A stretch of 64,000 bases of DNA from Agaricus subrufescens (Eukaryota > Basidiomycota > Agaricomycetes > Agaricales > Agaricaceae), in the NCBI GenBank assembly GCA_029945375.1, contig CM057066.1, positions 1,240,001 to 1,304,000 on the forward strand. Direction: 5' to 3'. The notes beneath the pieces were generated by a model that ran no database searches, was not told the DNA's origin, and saw nothing but the letters and a program-made list of their open reading frames with translations. Below, piece after piece: positions 45,970 to 61,100 of the stretch (its first letter is position 1; each line of letters opens with the position of its first letter). The translations under genes and the position numbers were made by a program.

Positions 45970-48443
45970 ATGGCGCACCAACAGGTCCCTATGTGGGCCG
46001 CCGAGGCCGACATCGACGAGGAAGTCGACTCCATACTTGCCATCGGGAACTACGGCCAGGGTCACTTTGAAGATGGTGTGTTCAACACAGCGGCCTTTTC
46101 AACGTTTTTGACTCTGATCATCTATTCGCAGCACCCATCCAACAGCCTCAGTTCGATGAGGCCGCACTCATCGCCATCCAGCAACACATGGCTCAACAGG
46201 CAGCATTTGCCCAGATTCCTGATGTGGTCAAGGCTGTAACTCCGCCTCCCGCACCTTTCACAAACTCATACTGATGGCATGTTTCGTTCTAGTTTATTGT
46301 CCGATTCTACCAAGCCGTTTTGGACAACAATCTTGACGAGATAACCGGATTATATGAGAGTGGCTGGAACAAATATACCGAAAAGTTCTACTCCCGGACA
46401 GAATGGCCAGAGGCGGAAATTATTGCGCCCTTAGTAAACGACGGTGCGTCTCATATCTTGTCTTCTTTGCCACTGGTATTGACTTTGCATAGATCCTATC
46501 TTTCTTATCCTCTATCGCGAACTGTATTACCGCCATGTCTATTCCCGTCTTCAGCCAAATATAGACGACCGGTTTCACTCCTACGAAAACAGCTGCGAGC
46601 TTTTCAACTACCTTCTCAGTACGCCGTCCCCTTTGAAAGATCGCATGCAGAATTTAATTATCTTAGACTCTGATGGTCCTGTCAAACTCGAGCTACCAGA
46701 ACAGTGGCTCTGGGATATCATCGACGAATTTATCTACCAGTACCAGGTGTTTTGCACATGGAGATCAAAAGTGAAAAATAAAACCGACGAGGAGCTGGTG
46801 ATGCTAGCAGAGGGTGGGCCCGTATGTGTAAAACTTTGTCACCTTCCCGATGGTTGACTAGATCTGAGCAGGTCTGGAGTTCCTACAGCGTCCTCAACGT
46901 CCTCTATTCATTGATGCAAAAGTCCAAAATCAACGATTATATCATGGCCCAACGAGAGGGCAAATCACCAGAAGAAATTGCGTTCGTATGATCTCTGCCG
47001 ACCTTGAATGATTTTTGAAACTGAGAGGCCTCTAGTGAGATTGTCGGGGAATATGGTCAACGGCCCCTCTACAGAATGCTCGGTTATTTCAGTATCATTG
47101 GGCTCTTACGTGTTCATGTCCTACTCGGCGATTTCACTCTTGCACTCAAGGTTATGGAAAATGTCGAACTTAATCAAAAGGTATGGCCTGGTGTTCGCAG
47201 ATCGAGTCGTCTTCCCTCACGTTTCTTCAGTCACCCTTCACCCGTGTAACAGCATGTCATGTTACAACTTATTACTACGTTGGCTTTTGTTACATCATGC
47301 TGCGACGATACCCAGACGCCATCCGTACCTTTGTTACTATCCTGAACTTCATCATGCGAATGCGTCAATATCATACAAGAAGTTATCAATACGATCAGGT
47401 GAGCCTTTTTCGTTCATATCGCCTATCTCGATTAAAGACTTTATGTGTAGATCAGTAAAACGGCGGACAGAATGTATGCGCTATTTGCGATATGCAATGC
47501 TCTCTCGCCGACCCGATTGGACGACAACATCGCAAACGTCGCGAAGGAGAGATTCAACGAGCAGTATAGCAAGATAATTCGAGGGGGGTAAGTCAATGTT
47601 TCTCCATTGCTATATCCTATCATTTGACAGCTGTGTTCATAGACAAGAGGCACTCGCCGCTTTTGAAGAACTTTTCCTCTACGCATGCCCTAAATTTATC
47701 TGCGCTAACCCTCCCCCTTACGAAGATGCTACTGCCATTGCCACTCTCCTTCAACCGTCATCCCCTGCTGACTCGACAAATACGGGCTATGATGCGACAC
47801 AAAGGCATCTCGCCTTGTTTTTATCTGACGCTGCCGCACAATTACCTGTCCCTACCTTGCGCAGCTTCTTGAAACTCTATACCAGCCTTGACGCTAAGAA
47901 GCTCTCTAACTTCTTGGATGCAGACGAAGAGGAAATGGTACAAGAAATGATGGTGATGAAACAGGCTAGTAAGAGTCTCAGTCGGGTACCTGGAGGAGAG
48001 TCTACGGGCCTGCTTGACGGGCAGGTGATTACGACAAGTGATTTGAACTTTGTCATCGACGAAGTGAGTCTTTTCATTATACTTGTAATGTACAGAAATT
48101 GACCAACTTGCTGCTCAATTAGAACATGGTCCATATTGCAGAATCTACAGTTGGTCGTCGTTACGCAGGATGGTTTATCAAAAATACCGAACGCACACAA
48201 AAAATCTTTAACGACCTAAAGGCTATGCCTTTACCCACTCCCCCAGCGTCTATGACTACTCATGGGTCTGGAACTAGTGGAGGTGCAAATCCTGGATTAG
48301 CAGCCAGTGCTATTGCAGCTTCCATAGCCGCCCCTGTTGGAGTGCCGAAGGAGGTCATTGATGCTCAAGCTCAAGCACAGGCCCAAGCTCAAAAGGCTGC
48401 TAGTGCACAGAGAAAAGTAGCTTGGGGTGGTGCGAGGGCCTGA
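45970..48443 (+). CDS. Translation initiation factor eIF3 subunit L, 663 aa
   Basis: eIF3L is a PCI-domain subunit of the eIF3 complex that assists 40S recruitment in cytoplasmic translation initiation. Ten exons close in frame at 663 aa (human 564): 45970-46075, 46132-46235, 46293-46443, 46493-46821, 46872-46981, 47036-47180, 47231-47398, 47451-47587, 47643-48063, 48123-48443. Landmarks include [93 protein letters not shown] and [16 protein letters not shown] fungal C-terminal tail is rich in Gln-Ala pairs (48365-48400). The ATG at 45970 gives [16 protein letters not shown]. Copies of exon 1 are scattered upstream among the methyltransferase genes. Confidence 0.95.
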
Positions 48444-48720
48444 AGATCTAAAAAATCATTAATGATTACTGTACTAGCAAGTTTTGTTTGTAGTTTTGGG
48501 AATCATACCTGCTTCTTGTTTCGGTATTAACAGATGAGTTATTGTGGGATAGGCAAAAGACATCAAGTTTGTTCTATCAATGGCCACTATCGAGTGTTAT
48601 GATCTTGAGTGAACTTTGTGCTCCTCGACCGAGTATAATCAACTGGCACGGAAAACGTACAAGTGATCTATAAGTTGAACACGGCGGTCGGTATCGGAGA
48701 ATGACGGGAACAATAAGCAA

Positions 48721-48817
48721 GCATTAATGGGGTAGTGGTAACCTGGGTCGTTGCCATTATCTACGATACCAAGCACGTATACTCGACCCGCCGGGGGTTC
48801 GATTCCCTCTTGATGCA
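48721..48817 (+). tRNA. tRNA-Gly (GCC), with intron
   Basis: The sequence folds as a complete tRNA. The acceptor is GCATTAA/TTGATGC with one G-T pair, and the discriminator is A. The D-arm is GGGT/ACCT with a GTGG loop. The anticodon stem is GGTCG/CGACC. The T-arm GGGGG TTCGATT CCCTC contains the internal B-box. The anticodon loop TTGCCA puts GCC at the anticodon. A 26-nt intron (48757-48782) follows position 37, the canonical site. The mature length is 71 nt before CCA. A T-run (ATTTTTG) lies about 20 nt downstream as a Pol III terminator. Confidence 0.88.
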
Positions 48818-48836
48818 ACTATACGTGATGCGTACA

Positions 48837-48841
48837 ATTTT
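48837..48841 (+). terminator. Pol III terminator of tRNA-Gly
   Basis: A run of five T residues about 20 nt after the tRNA 3' end, the usual type of Pol III stop signal. Confidence 0.5.
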
Positions 48842-49639
48842 TGATGTTTCTATTGCATGTATAGTTGCTTTCCTCGGTAAGTGTTCGGGTTATTCCGACA
48901 CTTAATGTGAATGTATCGCTTGGTACATGATGTTGAACTCCTTCTACTGTGTGAAGAAATACTGTCTGACCCGTTAGTGTTGTTCTTGTCTTAAATAGTT
49001 ACTTTTGGTCGTTTTTTCTCGAAGTAGGCCTGTGGCTATCCAGCGAAGAACCGAGGCACTGGGCTAAATTTAGCGTAGCGCCTATGAGAATTTCTATCCT
49101 TCTTTTCAGGATATTAATCTTTGACAAGGCATTTTGGAGACATCTTACAATCTTATACATTTTAGCTGGTGATGATTTACGCTCATTGAAAGAGAATCTC
49201 AGTCGTCTCGTATGTATCGGAAGTGAAATATTAGAGGTAACTTACTACAGGGAAGGGATTGAAGTGGAAGGTAGTACATATATACTAAAACTTCGTGGCG
49301 AAAAAGTTGAAGCATGAGAGATCTTTCATGTTCTCAACCAAGCTTTTTACTCACAGGCTGAGGGTGGGGTAATGCAATCAGAGGCTACCGAAATGATTAT
49401 AATCTATCACGACGGTTTTAGTTCTCGGTTGCTGAGCTACGTATGATATTCGCCTGGAAGCAACCGCTATCAAGCATTGATCTAGGGGAAATCGAATACA
49501 CGCACCCACAACTGGGTCCTCTTCTTCATCTACAAATTGATTTAAGATATCAAGCGCTCTTCTTCGCTAATGACGGCTGTAGGTTAGCTCAAGAAATCAA
49601 ATTGGCTGCTTACTTACACCGATGAGGAATTTTATGTTA

Positions 49640-50079
49640 TTCTCTAGTACTTGCCTGGTGTGAGCTTGGTGTTCGGCCACAGCTAAAACTCGCTTTTTGA
49701 GATCCTCTTGAGAACGGCGTCTGCGACAAGCCTCGTTCCTGAGTGGGCGAAGCCACTCTTGAGTTCCTCGTGCTCTAGCCGAATCTCTTCGTGTTGCCGC
49801 TCTATGATATTCTGTTCTTCCCTAAGGTTAGCGAAGTCGCGACTGAGGCGGTGTTGGTACTGAAGCTGGCCTGCTGACGCCGGATCAATGGTTGCTGGTC
49901 CTCAATGCTGTCCAGCTCTTTCGCGAGACGGGCCTGATGTTCCCGAATACTGTCCCGTTTCTGCCCAAGTGCTGACAGCCGTTTTTTGATATCCAATAAG
50001 TTTGGGTCGTTTTTCTTTGTCTTGGGTTTATCGGAGTGACGTACTATTGAATGGCAAGTATTGGTAAAATAGAGTCAAA
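49640..50079 (-). pseudogene. Relic encoding a coiled coil (frame-shifted)
   Basis: Two minus-strand frames together read as a charged helical protein. The first is KPKTKKNDPNLLDIKKRLSA followed by KELDSIEDQQ. After a frame change comes QLQYQHRLSRDFANL then NIIERQHEEIRLEHEEL, ending KRISKSEF and stop. No start codon or splice sites clearly connect them. It could be part of a decayed F-box-type or other coiled-coil protein; no function can be assigned. Confidence 0.4.
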
Positions 50080-50920
50080 CGAAGAAACGCGCTCAAGGCC
50101 GACGAGTTGCTTGGTCTCGAAGTATTACATTTGCTCTGTTTCTTCGGGGCTTCTGATGTAGATGCCAAGAGGTCGCCACATAACTTCTCCTCTGCTTGTA
50201 GAGGTCTGAGCGAATTTCTTTCCTATCTGGATGGTAGCTATTTGTCGGAAGTAATATCTAAGCATACGCTTACTGGAGGACACGTCGGACCCTGGACCAT
50301 CTCGACTGTAATGGGTCAAGACGCTATTACTTGTGACAAGCGTTGTATGCCGTCACTCTCAACACTTTTAAGTGATCAATATCATACCGAAGCTCGGACG
50401 TGGTGCCGCGATTATGGTGAGTACTCACATTTCATTTCGACAACTTGAGTGCACCTACTCGCTTTATCATCTCTATTATATCTCTTCCATTCGTTCTACC
50501 GCAAACAAGAGAGCGCGGAGCGTAAGGTGATGTTTGTAAAAGTTGATTTCGAGCGGCCCACGTATAGCTCCATCTATTCGACCTTTAAACAAGGGTCTAG
50601 CAATTCAGTATCGGCGCCTCCAGCGATTTGTCCAGTCCGGCAATAAAGTTTCTGCCTAATTTCCGAGTTTTCTAAACATAGATCAGGATCAACATTTTAA
50701 CGCTGGGGTCGGGGGGATGCTATAAATTTAGCCAGCGGCATCACGCTGGTCAGCAATTCAAATATTACATATGGGTTTCTTCTCGTTCAATGTGATAATG
50801 AGATAATGAGAGATGCATGCGGAGATCACTAAATGAGTAAATAGACTCGGAGAAATATGAAGGTTCAACTTTTTTCAACTTTCACTGAATTGTCAGCTCT
50901 GGGACTTGTTGTTACTATTG

Positions 50921-51353
50921 CTATTTGACGAGATGTTGGGCTCTGGGATAGTCAGCTGCGAATCCGACGTTTGACCGAGTGGGTGATGAAGAAGCCGCCG
51001 ATTTCTCCATACGCAGAGACATCGGAAATCCTTGAGAAGCGTTACCCCAGTGTCTGATACCGCCTGTTGGGGCTTCATACATCATCATGTCAAAATGGGT
51101 GTCACGTATATTTACGTTCTGCCAGTATGATTCGCCCAATGGTTTGGGACACATGTTTTTGTTTATCATGACCTCGTGAGTTCTTTTGGTGATCCGGGCT
51201 CGGTTAAAATCCAGGTGATACATGTGCCACCACCACCGAGAATTCGTATTAGAATATTCGGAAGGAACATGGATGATAGGGCTCAATGGTTTGAATACGA
51301 GGGTGAGAGAGACTCGTATTAGGTCGATGGGTTGGCCGTTAATCTCCGCGATT
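50921..51353 (-). CDS. Orphan coding-like frame, partial, unknown
   Basis: A minus-strand frame opens after a possible acceptor (TTCTCAG) near 51354 and runs to a stop at 50921. It reads SIAEINGQPIDLIRVSLTLV, then KPLSPIIHVPSEYSNTNS, RWWWHMYHLDFNRARITKR, MINKNMCPKPLGESYW and a Ser-rich end. The composition (Trp, Tyr, Met, Asn) looks like real protein rather than chance. No domain is recognised, no upstream exon with a start codon could be placed, and expression is uncertain. Confidence 0.35.
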
Positions 51354-52328
51354 GACTGAGAATGCTATCTGAGCTATACTTGTAGCACGATCATCTATCT
51401 CGGTGGTTTCTTCTCTTCAGCACATTCATTCAAGAATTGAGCGCGATATCTTCTCACAAGCATCGGAGATTTCGGTGCAAGAATTCAAAATTTTTCATGG
51501 AGCAAGAAAAAAAAAGGGAAAAAAAGCTCCATTTCTTCCATTTCATTCAGGGATGGGATGCGTCCCTGAGTTGTTCGTAACTTTAGCCTGCAAATGTGTG
51601 ATCAAGGAACCATCGTTATGTGGCCATCATATCAAGTGCCGTGACCACAAATCAACGCCCAGTAATTAATTACTAACGGTTAAGTATGTCGAGCGTTGAA
51701 TGTGGGCGACGCGGTGAGAATTCAAAATGACGCAAAAAAAAGAAAAAGCTCATAGGCACATCTTATTCTCTCACAAGCACAGTTCCAGGGTTCACTAAGA
51801 ATTAATTCCCCAGCGTTCTGAGGGAAATGTCAAATTCCGTGAGGGAGAATGCTTAAGCAGCATAGGAGAAACCCATCTAACAGCAATCTATTGACATTCT
51901 GTGAGTGAAAAATAGAATCAGTTCCGGTCTTGCCGTAGGTGCGGCCCACCGCTTATCGCACGTGGTACAATGACGATATAGAATGACAGACAACACGAGC
52001 GCTGAGAATTCACAAGAAAAGTGTTTGTATAGTACCTCAAACATCTATACCTTCCACGCGGTGAATTCGGATAATTAGGATATACACCCAAATCACCGGC
52101 AGCAGTTCTAAATATTCTCACTTGCGTTGAATTGCATTCACACTACACCCGACAAGTTCGCTGCGGACATCTTTTTTTTTCATTGATTTTTTATGCAATA
52201 TTTTTTAGCGAGATGGGTATTTCATCCATTGCTACCAGATACGAAAAGAAGAAAGTACATAGAATACAGTCCAACTATAATGATATAGTTTCGTATTTTG
52301 CGCTGAGCATCTAGATAAACTGAAGTGT

Positions 52329-55387
<3,059 letters not shown>

Positions 55388-55779
55388 CAGGCTGATGCAT
55401 TTGGCAGACCGAGAGCAGCGAATTTAAAGGATTTGCAACGCCGAGAGATCCCCGAAGACGGCATGGGTGGTGGGAAGAGAGAGAGGGCCGGAGAGGACAT
55501 ATGGGCAGGCGGTGGGTGCGGGAAGAGCTCGGAAGGCGCCAGCGAGTCCGAAAAAGCACCGCGCATTTTATCCGCGCCCCGGCGGGGAAAGACCAGATCA
55601 TATCTGCCTCGAAACCCTAACCCAACGCCACTCCCCAGCGCGTGGGAAACTCGTCCTCTCCACCGACGCCGACGACGACGACGACTGCCCGCCCGCCGAG
55701 ACTCCTCCTTGCCGCCTCTGTCGCCGCCCGCATCTCCGACGCGTTGTAATATACTCCTCCCCCTCCTCCGCCGTCCTCT
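55388..55779. other. Divergent promoter region CDH / SPG1
   Basis: 392 bp, GC-rich in the half near SPG1 with CG repeats (GACGACGACGACGACTG). It probably contains both promoters. I see no clear TATA box for either gene. Confidence 0.5.
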
Positions 55780-56667
55780 ATGTCTGCCAATCCCTCTTCG
55801 TCGTCTGCTCTCCTGCCCTCCACATCTGCTTCCCAGAACGCAGAAAACGGCGACGAAAGGAACAGGTCATCTCCCCCTTCTCCCCTACACGTGGTTCTCG
55901 CATTACTGACTCCTGCCTTCTCAGCGTCGTCATCAAAGTGGGTATGGTTGGAGATTCGCAAATCGGAAAGACAAGCTTGATGGTCAAGTATGTCGAGGGC
56001 AGCTTCGACGAGGATTATATACAGACGCTGGGTAAGCACTCATCCCGACCCCTCCACACCCGCCAGTCATATCTCCTTTCCACAGGCGTCAATTTCATGG
56101 AAAAGACAATTTCTGTGCGAAGAACAACGATCACGTTTTCAATATGGGATTTGGGCGGTCAGAGAGAATTCGTGAACATGCTGCCCCTCGTGTGCAACGA
56201 CGCGGTGGCAATTCTCTTTATGTTTGATCTCTCCCGAAAGTCAACTCTCAATTCGGTAAAGGAGTGGTATCGACAAGCGCGGGGGTTCAACAAGGTCGGC
56301 TAAGCTTTTCCGCCGTCATCCCTGTCTGACCCACATTCCGGACCAGACCGCAATACCCTTCCTGATCGGAACCAAGTTTGACCAGTTTGCTACATTTCCT
56401 CGGGACGAGCAAGAAGAAATCACCAAACAGGTTCGTGTTTCGCGTACTTCACATTCTTCCCACCTCCCGACCTTTGCCTAATTCCGCCACTAGGCCAAAC
56501 GCTTCGCGAAAGCGATGCATGCGTCGCTTATCTTTTGTTCAACCTCGGCCTCTATCAACGTTCAAAAGATATTCAAAATCGTGCTCGCAAAGGCTTTTGA
56601 TCTCAAATGCGTGATACCAGAAATCGAGGGTGTAGGAGAACCAATCTTGATTTACGTTGATGTGTAA
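55780..56667 (+). CDS. SPG1: Spg1/Tem1-type small GTPase, 219 aa
   Basis: This is a Ras-superfamily GTPase at the spindle pole body that triggers the septation-initiation / mitotic-exit kinase cascade. Five exons (55780-55865, 55925-56031, 56086-56294, 56347-56430, 56494-56667) close in frame at 219 aa. Motifs are G1 GDSQIGKT, the hallmark [20 protein letters not shown] switch region, G3 [10 protein letters not shown]4 GTKFD and G5 CSTSAS. As in other Spg1/Tem1 proteins there is no C-terminal prenylation cysteine (ends ILIYVDV). The first intron uses a weak GTCATC donor; it is chosen because the joined frame gives [14 protein letters not shown]. The N-terminal extension is Ser-rich. Confidence 0.92.
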
Positions 56668-58125
56668 ACTGGATGGACTTCGGCGCTTTCTCGTGTTGTG
56701 TGTGTGGAATCTTTGGACTTTTTTGAACAGATCAAGATTTTATGTCGTCACTTTTTTGCGTACTCGATGACAGTGAAGATAGGGGTCAATTAAGGTACGT
56801 TCCAAGTGACGTGCTCCCTTATACATACTGGGGCGGCTCAATGAATGCTTGACTATGGGCAGAGACACAATTTTCACTTCCCGCAACTCGATTAAAGTCC
56901 AGAACAATATCTCAAACATCATCATATGGATGCAAGAGGGTAAAAATATCAACATCATACAGACTTTATCATAATCACCACCTTTCTCATCCCCTTTTCC
57001 CATTCCATTTCTTTTTCTTTCACTCTTGTCCTGTTCTCATTAGTAGTCTCCAAGAGTATGGCAACAACTTAATCTATTTTTCATCTTCACTCTGCCCATT
57101 GCATCAAGTATGCCTTCTCTTCTCGTCATCCGTTGTCAATTTCTTAACATTTCTTCCCCTTTTTCACTCTACTTCCACTTATGCAATTCTGTTCATATAC
57201 CCCCCTCCACCTCTTGCACACCAAAGAAAAAACCCCACACATCAATTGTTTCTGGTTTCCGTTCCCAAGCACGTCTTAATCCTTTCCTCTCGCTTCCTTA
57301 ATACCGTATACATCGTACTGTTGTCGTTGTCCCTCTTTTCCCCCCTCAACCCCGCCCCATAATTCCGCTCCTCGACAATGTTATCGTAATTCCTCGCAAC
57401 TCCTTCACATTCTCTACCCTAATTCGTTCCCTCTTCCTATCCTAACTGCTCGTCACTCTCCTCCTATGGGATTTATGGTTCTTCCTTTTTTTGTTTCGGT
57501 TTCTTTTCTTTTTGTTGAATTCTGGTCCTTTTTTTTAAAGAGAAACACGGCCCTTTTCCGCGTGTTTGGCCAGCTTTTGTCCTTGTACTTATCCTCTGCA
57601 TCCACCTCGCCCCATTGCTTTAGTTACACAGATTTGATTATGATGAATATATATAAAAAAAAGCATTATGCATTTGGTTTATATGAATCAGAGGGAGAAA
57701 TTAGAAAAACGCCGCGGTGAACTATATCCTATGTATGTATGTGATGATCGCGACTTTCCTTCCTCCTTATGTTTCGAACCCAAAAAAAGACAAAACCCAA
57801 AAAAACACAAAAGAACAAGGAAAGACTTACGTTAAACCGCGTGAACAGCGCGCTTCTTCCTTCCTTGTCTTCATCTCTACCCGGACCAACTTGTCAACCC
57901 AGAAGCATGTGTGCAGGGAAGAGCGCACAACGTCCACTCGCCGCGGATTCAACTATCTTTCTTTTTCTTTTACTCAACTCCCTCTATATTAATTAATTAA
58001 ACGATGCTCGTGTATATGTTTTTCTTAAAACAAACAGGAAGAAACGAAGAACTAAGCTTGTTTTGTTTTTCCGTTGATCTTAACCCTGTCTTAACCCGTC
58101 TCCTGCAACCTGTATTAACTTACTA
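56668..58125. other. Intergenic, pyrimidine-rich, no gene recognised
   Basis: About 1.46 kb between the 3' ends of SPG1 and SPF1. From about 57000 the plus strand is very rich in C and T, producing long Ser/Leu/Phe-rich frames that carry no domain. It probably holds 3'UTRs and spacer. Confidence 0.5.
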
Positions 58126-61100
58126 CTACTGTGTTTTTTTATCCGCCGCAACAACAACACCATTCCTCATCTTTTCCTCCGCCTCTAACTTCCTTCTCTT
58201 CTCCCTCCTCTCCCGTCCTCTAGTAATCATCTCCTTCGGCTCTAAATCAGCAAACAAATGTTTACATCCTTTCTCAATAATCCAGCATCCAGCAAAATCT
58301 ACAACCATCATCGTCGTCAACCGGAATTTGAACTATAAAATTTAGTGAAAAAAGGGTGGGTGTTAGAAGAAGGTTCGGTGTGCGGAGAACTTGGAGCTTA
58401 CAGGATGTTCCATTTCTACAATTTGTAACCATCGATTGAGTTCGGGCATGAAATCCGTCGCTCCTGAAAAGGCGACGGCACTTGCTCCGACAAGACCCCA
58501 CCATAATGCAGGATTCTCTCGAATACCTTCACGGAATGGTCGACCCTATAAACACAAAAGATTTTTTGTTTTAGAAACCGAGCAGACTTGTATAGGATAG
58601 AGTAAACAAACCTGGAAGTTAATAGCAAAAGTCGATACTTGTTGAGATAACGACAAAAGATAAATAGCCGTGTTCAAGAGATTCGGTTCAAACTTGGCTT
58701 CCATATCAATCGGGCCCCGCCTTTGAAATGAAAAGTTAATAAAAATGTCCACTAGTAAAATGAGAAAGAAAAAAAACCACTCACTCTTCATATACGCGCG
58801 TGAGATTCGTGATATACAGCAACGATCCAATATGCAACGCAAATTGTAAAAGCACAGACAAAAGAACATAAAAGTTGAAAATATTTCCCAAAGGTCGTTC
58901 CCGAGAAAGTTGTTCAACCGGCTTTAGACACCCACAACCCAATTAGAATTGTAAAGGATACAACACCAAAAAAACTCACCTTTGCACGAGAGATACAAAG
59001 GAAACACATAGACATCAATATCCCTGTGATCGTCACCTGATAATCACCAAACCGAACACCATCCAAATGTTGAACACTAAGACTGTATGCCGTGATCAAG
59101 CAATTCAGAGCCAAAATCTTGTACATCTGAATCGTGGCGACAAGTGTACATCGTCCTTGACGGATGATATGCGTAACTTGAAGATAACATTAGAGGCGCA
59201 GTGGTAGTAATGTTCGAAGACACTTACTCGCTGAGACATGGGCGAGTTTCGAAGTAAAGGGAGCAGCACACGAAGCATCTCCAAGTTTGATCTTGGGCAC
59301 TTCATCATCACCTTCCATGTCGGCCAACTTATCTGTGATCGATGACAAGTCGAACTACAAAAATAAAATAAAAATTCGTGTCAAGCAGTTGTAAAAAACA
59401 CAAAAGAAAAAAAAGCCAAACCTTCTCCAGAGGGTTACGTTGACGAGCAGCTTGTAGATTAGCAGCGGCTTGTTGTTGAGCTTGAACCGCATCAGGAAGA
59501 AGATGCGCAATAGCAGGAGGTACAGGTGGCGGTGGCTGGTTAAACCGAGCAGAAATACTCAATTGACTTTGATAAACCTTCTTGATCCTCTCCAACTTTT
59601 GCCTCTCGGCAATTTTTTGCAAATCTTCAGGCGTACCATTCAATAAAGCCACACCAATATGTGCTTGTTTCAAAGCGCCAACATCATTCGTCCCGTCGCC
59701 AGCCATAAGTGTGATATACCCTAGTGTCTTGAGAGTGGTCAAGATGTGTTCTTTTTGTACGGGCGAAACGCGAGCGTAGACCCAAGTATTTTGAACTAGG
59801 TCATTCCAACTAGGTTTGTTCTCAAACTGCTTAACCGCAGCACCCGTGATGCAAATATCGTATTCGTTGAAAAGCGAAGTATCCAGAGGTTCCGACGGAT
59901 TAACGGGAATAACCTTGCTCTCGTCAACGGTACGCCATACGAGATCTTGTTATTATTTTTAAAAAAATCAGGGCCGCCCATTGCGAAGAAAAAAATGCTG
60001 GAAAGACTCACCTGCGTCATGCTCGGGGTTTTCCTTCAGATCAAGAATAAGAACATCGCGATCCACAATTTCGACGTCACGAGCAACATGTGCTGCAGTA
60101 AGTGGGTTGTCACCAGTAATCATGACACACTGGTACAAACGATTAATCGAGGAAACAAACGATATCGGTTTGACATACACGGTGCGAAGAATCAGCGAGC
60201 ATCTTGATGGCTTGAATAGCATCCTCCTTGAGTGGACAGTGGAATACAAGGAACCCGACAAATTGAAGATGACTCTCAACCTCGTCGCGATGTAGTTTAT
60301 TGATCTAACAAGAATCGGTAAGTTGACTATACTGACGGAGAGGAATGAGAACATGCCCTATCTGTATTCATTGGTTCTACTTCCTTCATTGCCAAGGCCA
60401 AAACACGGCTGCCTTTCCTCGTGAACGTTTTATATGTATCATCGTAATGGGCAGGCACAACATCTATGAATTGCTTGATCGTTTCCGGTGCACCCTTGAC
60501 TGAAATGAGAGATCTTCCGTTTGGCAAAGTTGACACCGTCGACATGCGCTTGAGGGCAGATGAAAATTGGAAACGACGGCGAATGTGAACTTGGAGTTTT
60601 GATCCAGCGGGGGTAGTAGGTGCCACAGTGTCACCTGCAGACAGCTTAGATTCTACAGCAAGCGTGGTTCATATGAAGGTGGGACAGACCTTTCTTGAGG
60701 GACCATTCAAGAGCGTCCAGAGTCGTCTTCTCCATCGGATCTCCGACTGTAGTTCCATCATCTAATTTGACCAAAGCGTGGGCCGCAGCGAGGCACAACG
60801 TAGTTTCTCTAGAGACCTCCTTCACATTTAAAAGTTTTTGATGATCCTCGGCACTGAAATAACGCTTTTAATTGGCTATTGGAAGGGCAGAAAGGATGAA
60901 CATACTCGATGCCGACAACACCTTCAAGAACAAGGTCTTCAACTGTGATAGTACCCGTCTTGTCGAAACAACAGACATCCACGCGACCAGCAAACGGAAT
61001 ACGGAAGGGTTCAGTACAGAAGATGGCTGTTGAATTGTTTTAGATAAAGGAACAGATTGAAGGAAATGCGTGACCAACCAAACTTGGAAAGTGCGACGAG

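Larger units (their letters stand above)
48444..52328. other. Gene-poor region with tRNA-Gly and two relic or orphan frames
   Basis: Apart from the tRNA, only two stretches look coding-like: a coiled-coil relic at about 49640-50079 on the minus strand and an orphan frame at 50921-51353 on the minus strand. The rest shows short frames without recognisable domains and is A/T-rich in places. Confidence 0.5.

Noticed and set aside
33188..48443. A complete secondary-metabolite cluster
   Set aside because: Only methyltransferases, relics and eIF3L are present. No backbone synthase, transporter or pathway regulator is seen in the array.
57099..57996. Plus-strand Ser/Leu/Phe-rich frames resembling a membrane protein
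   Set aside because: They result from a strongly C/T-rich strand. No family motif, start context or splicing pattern supports a gene.
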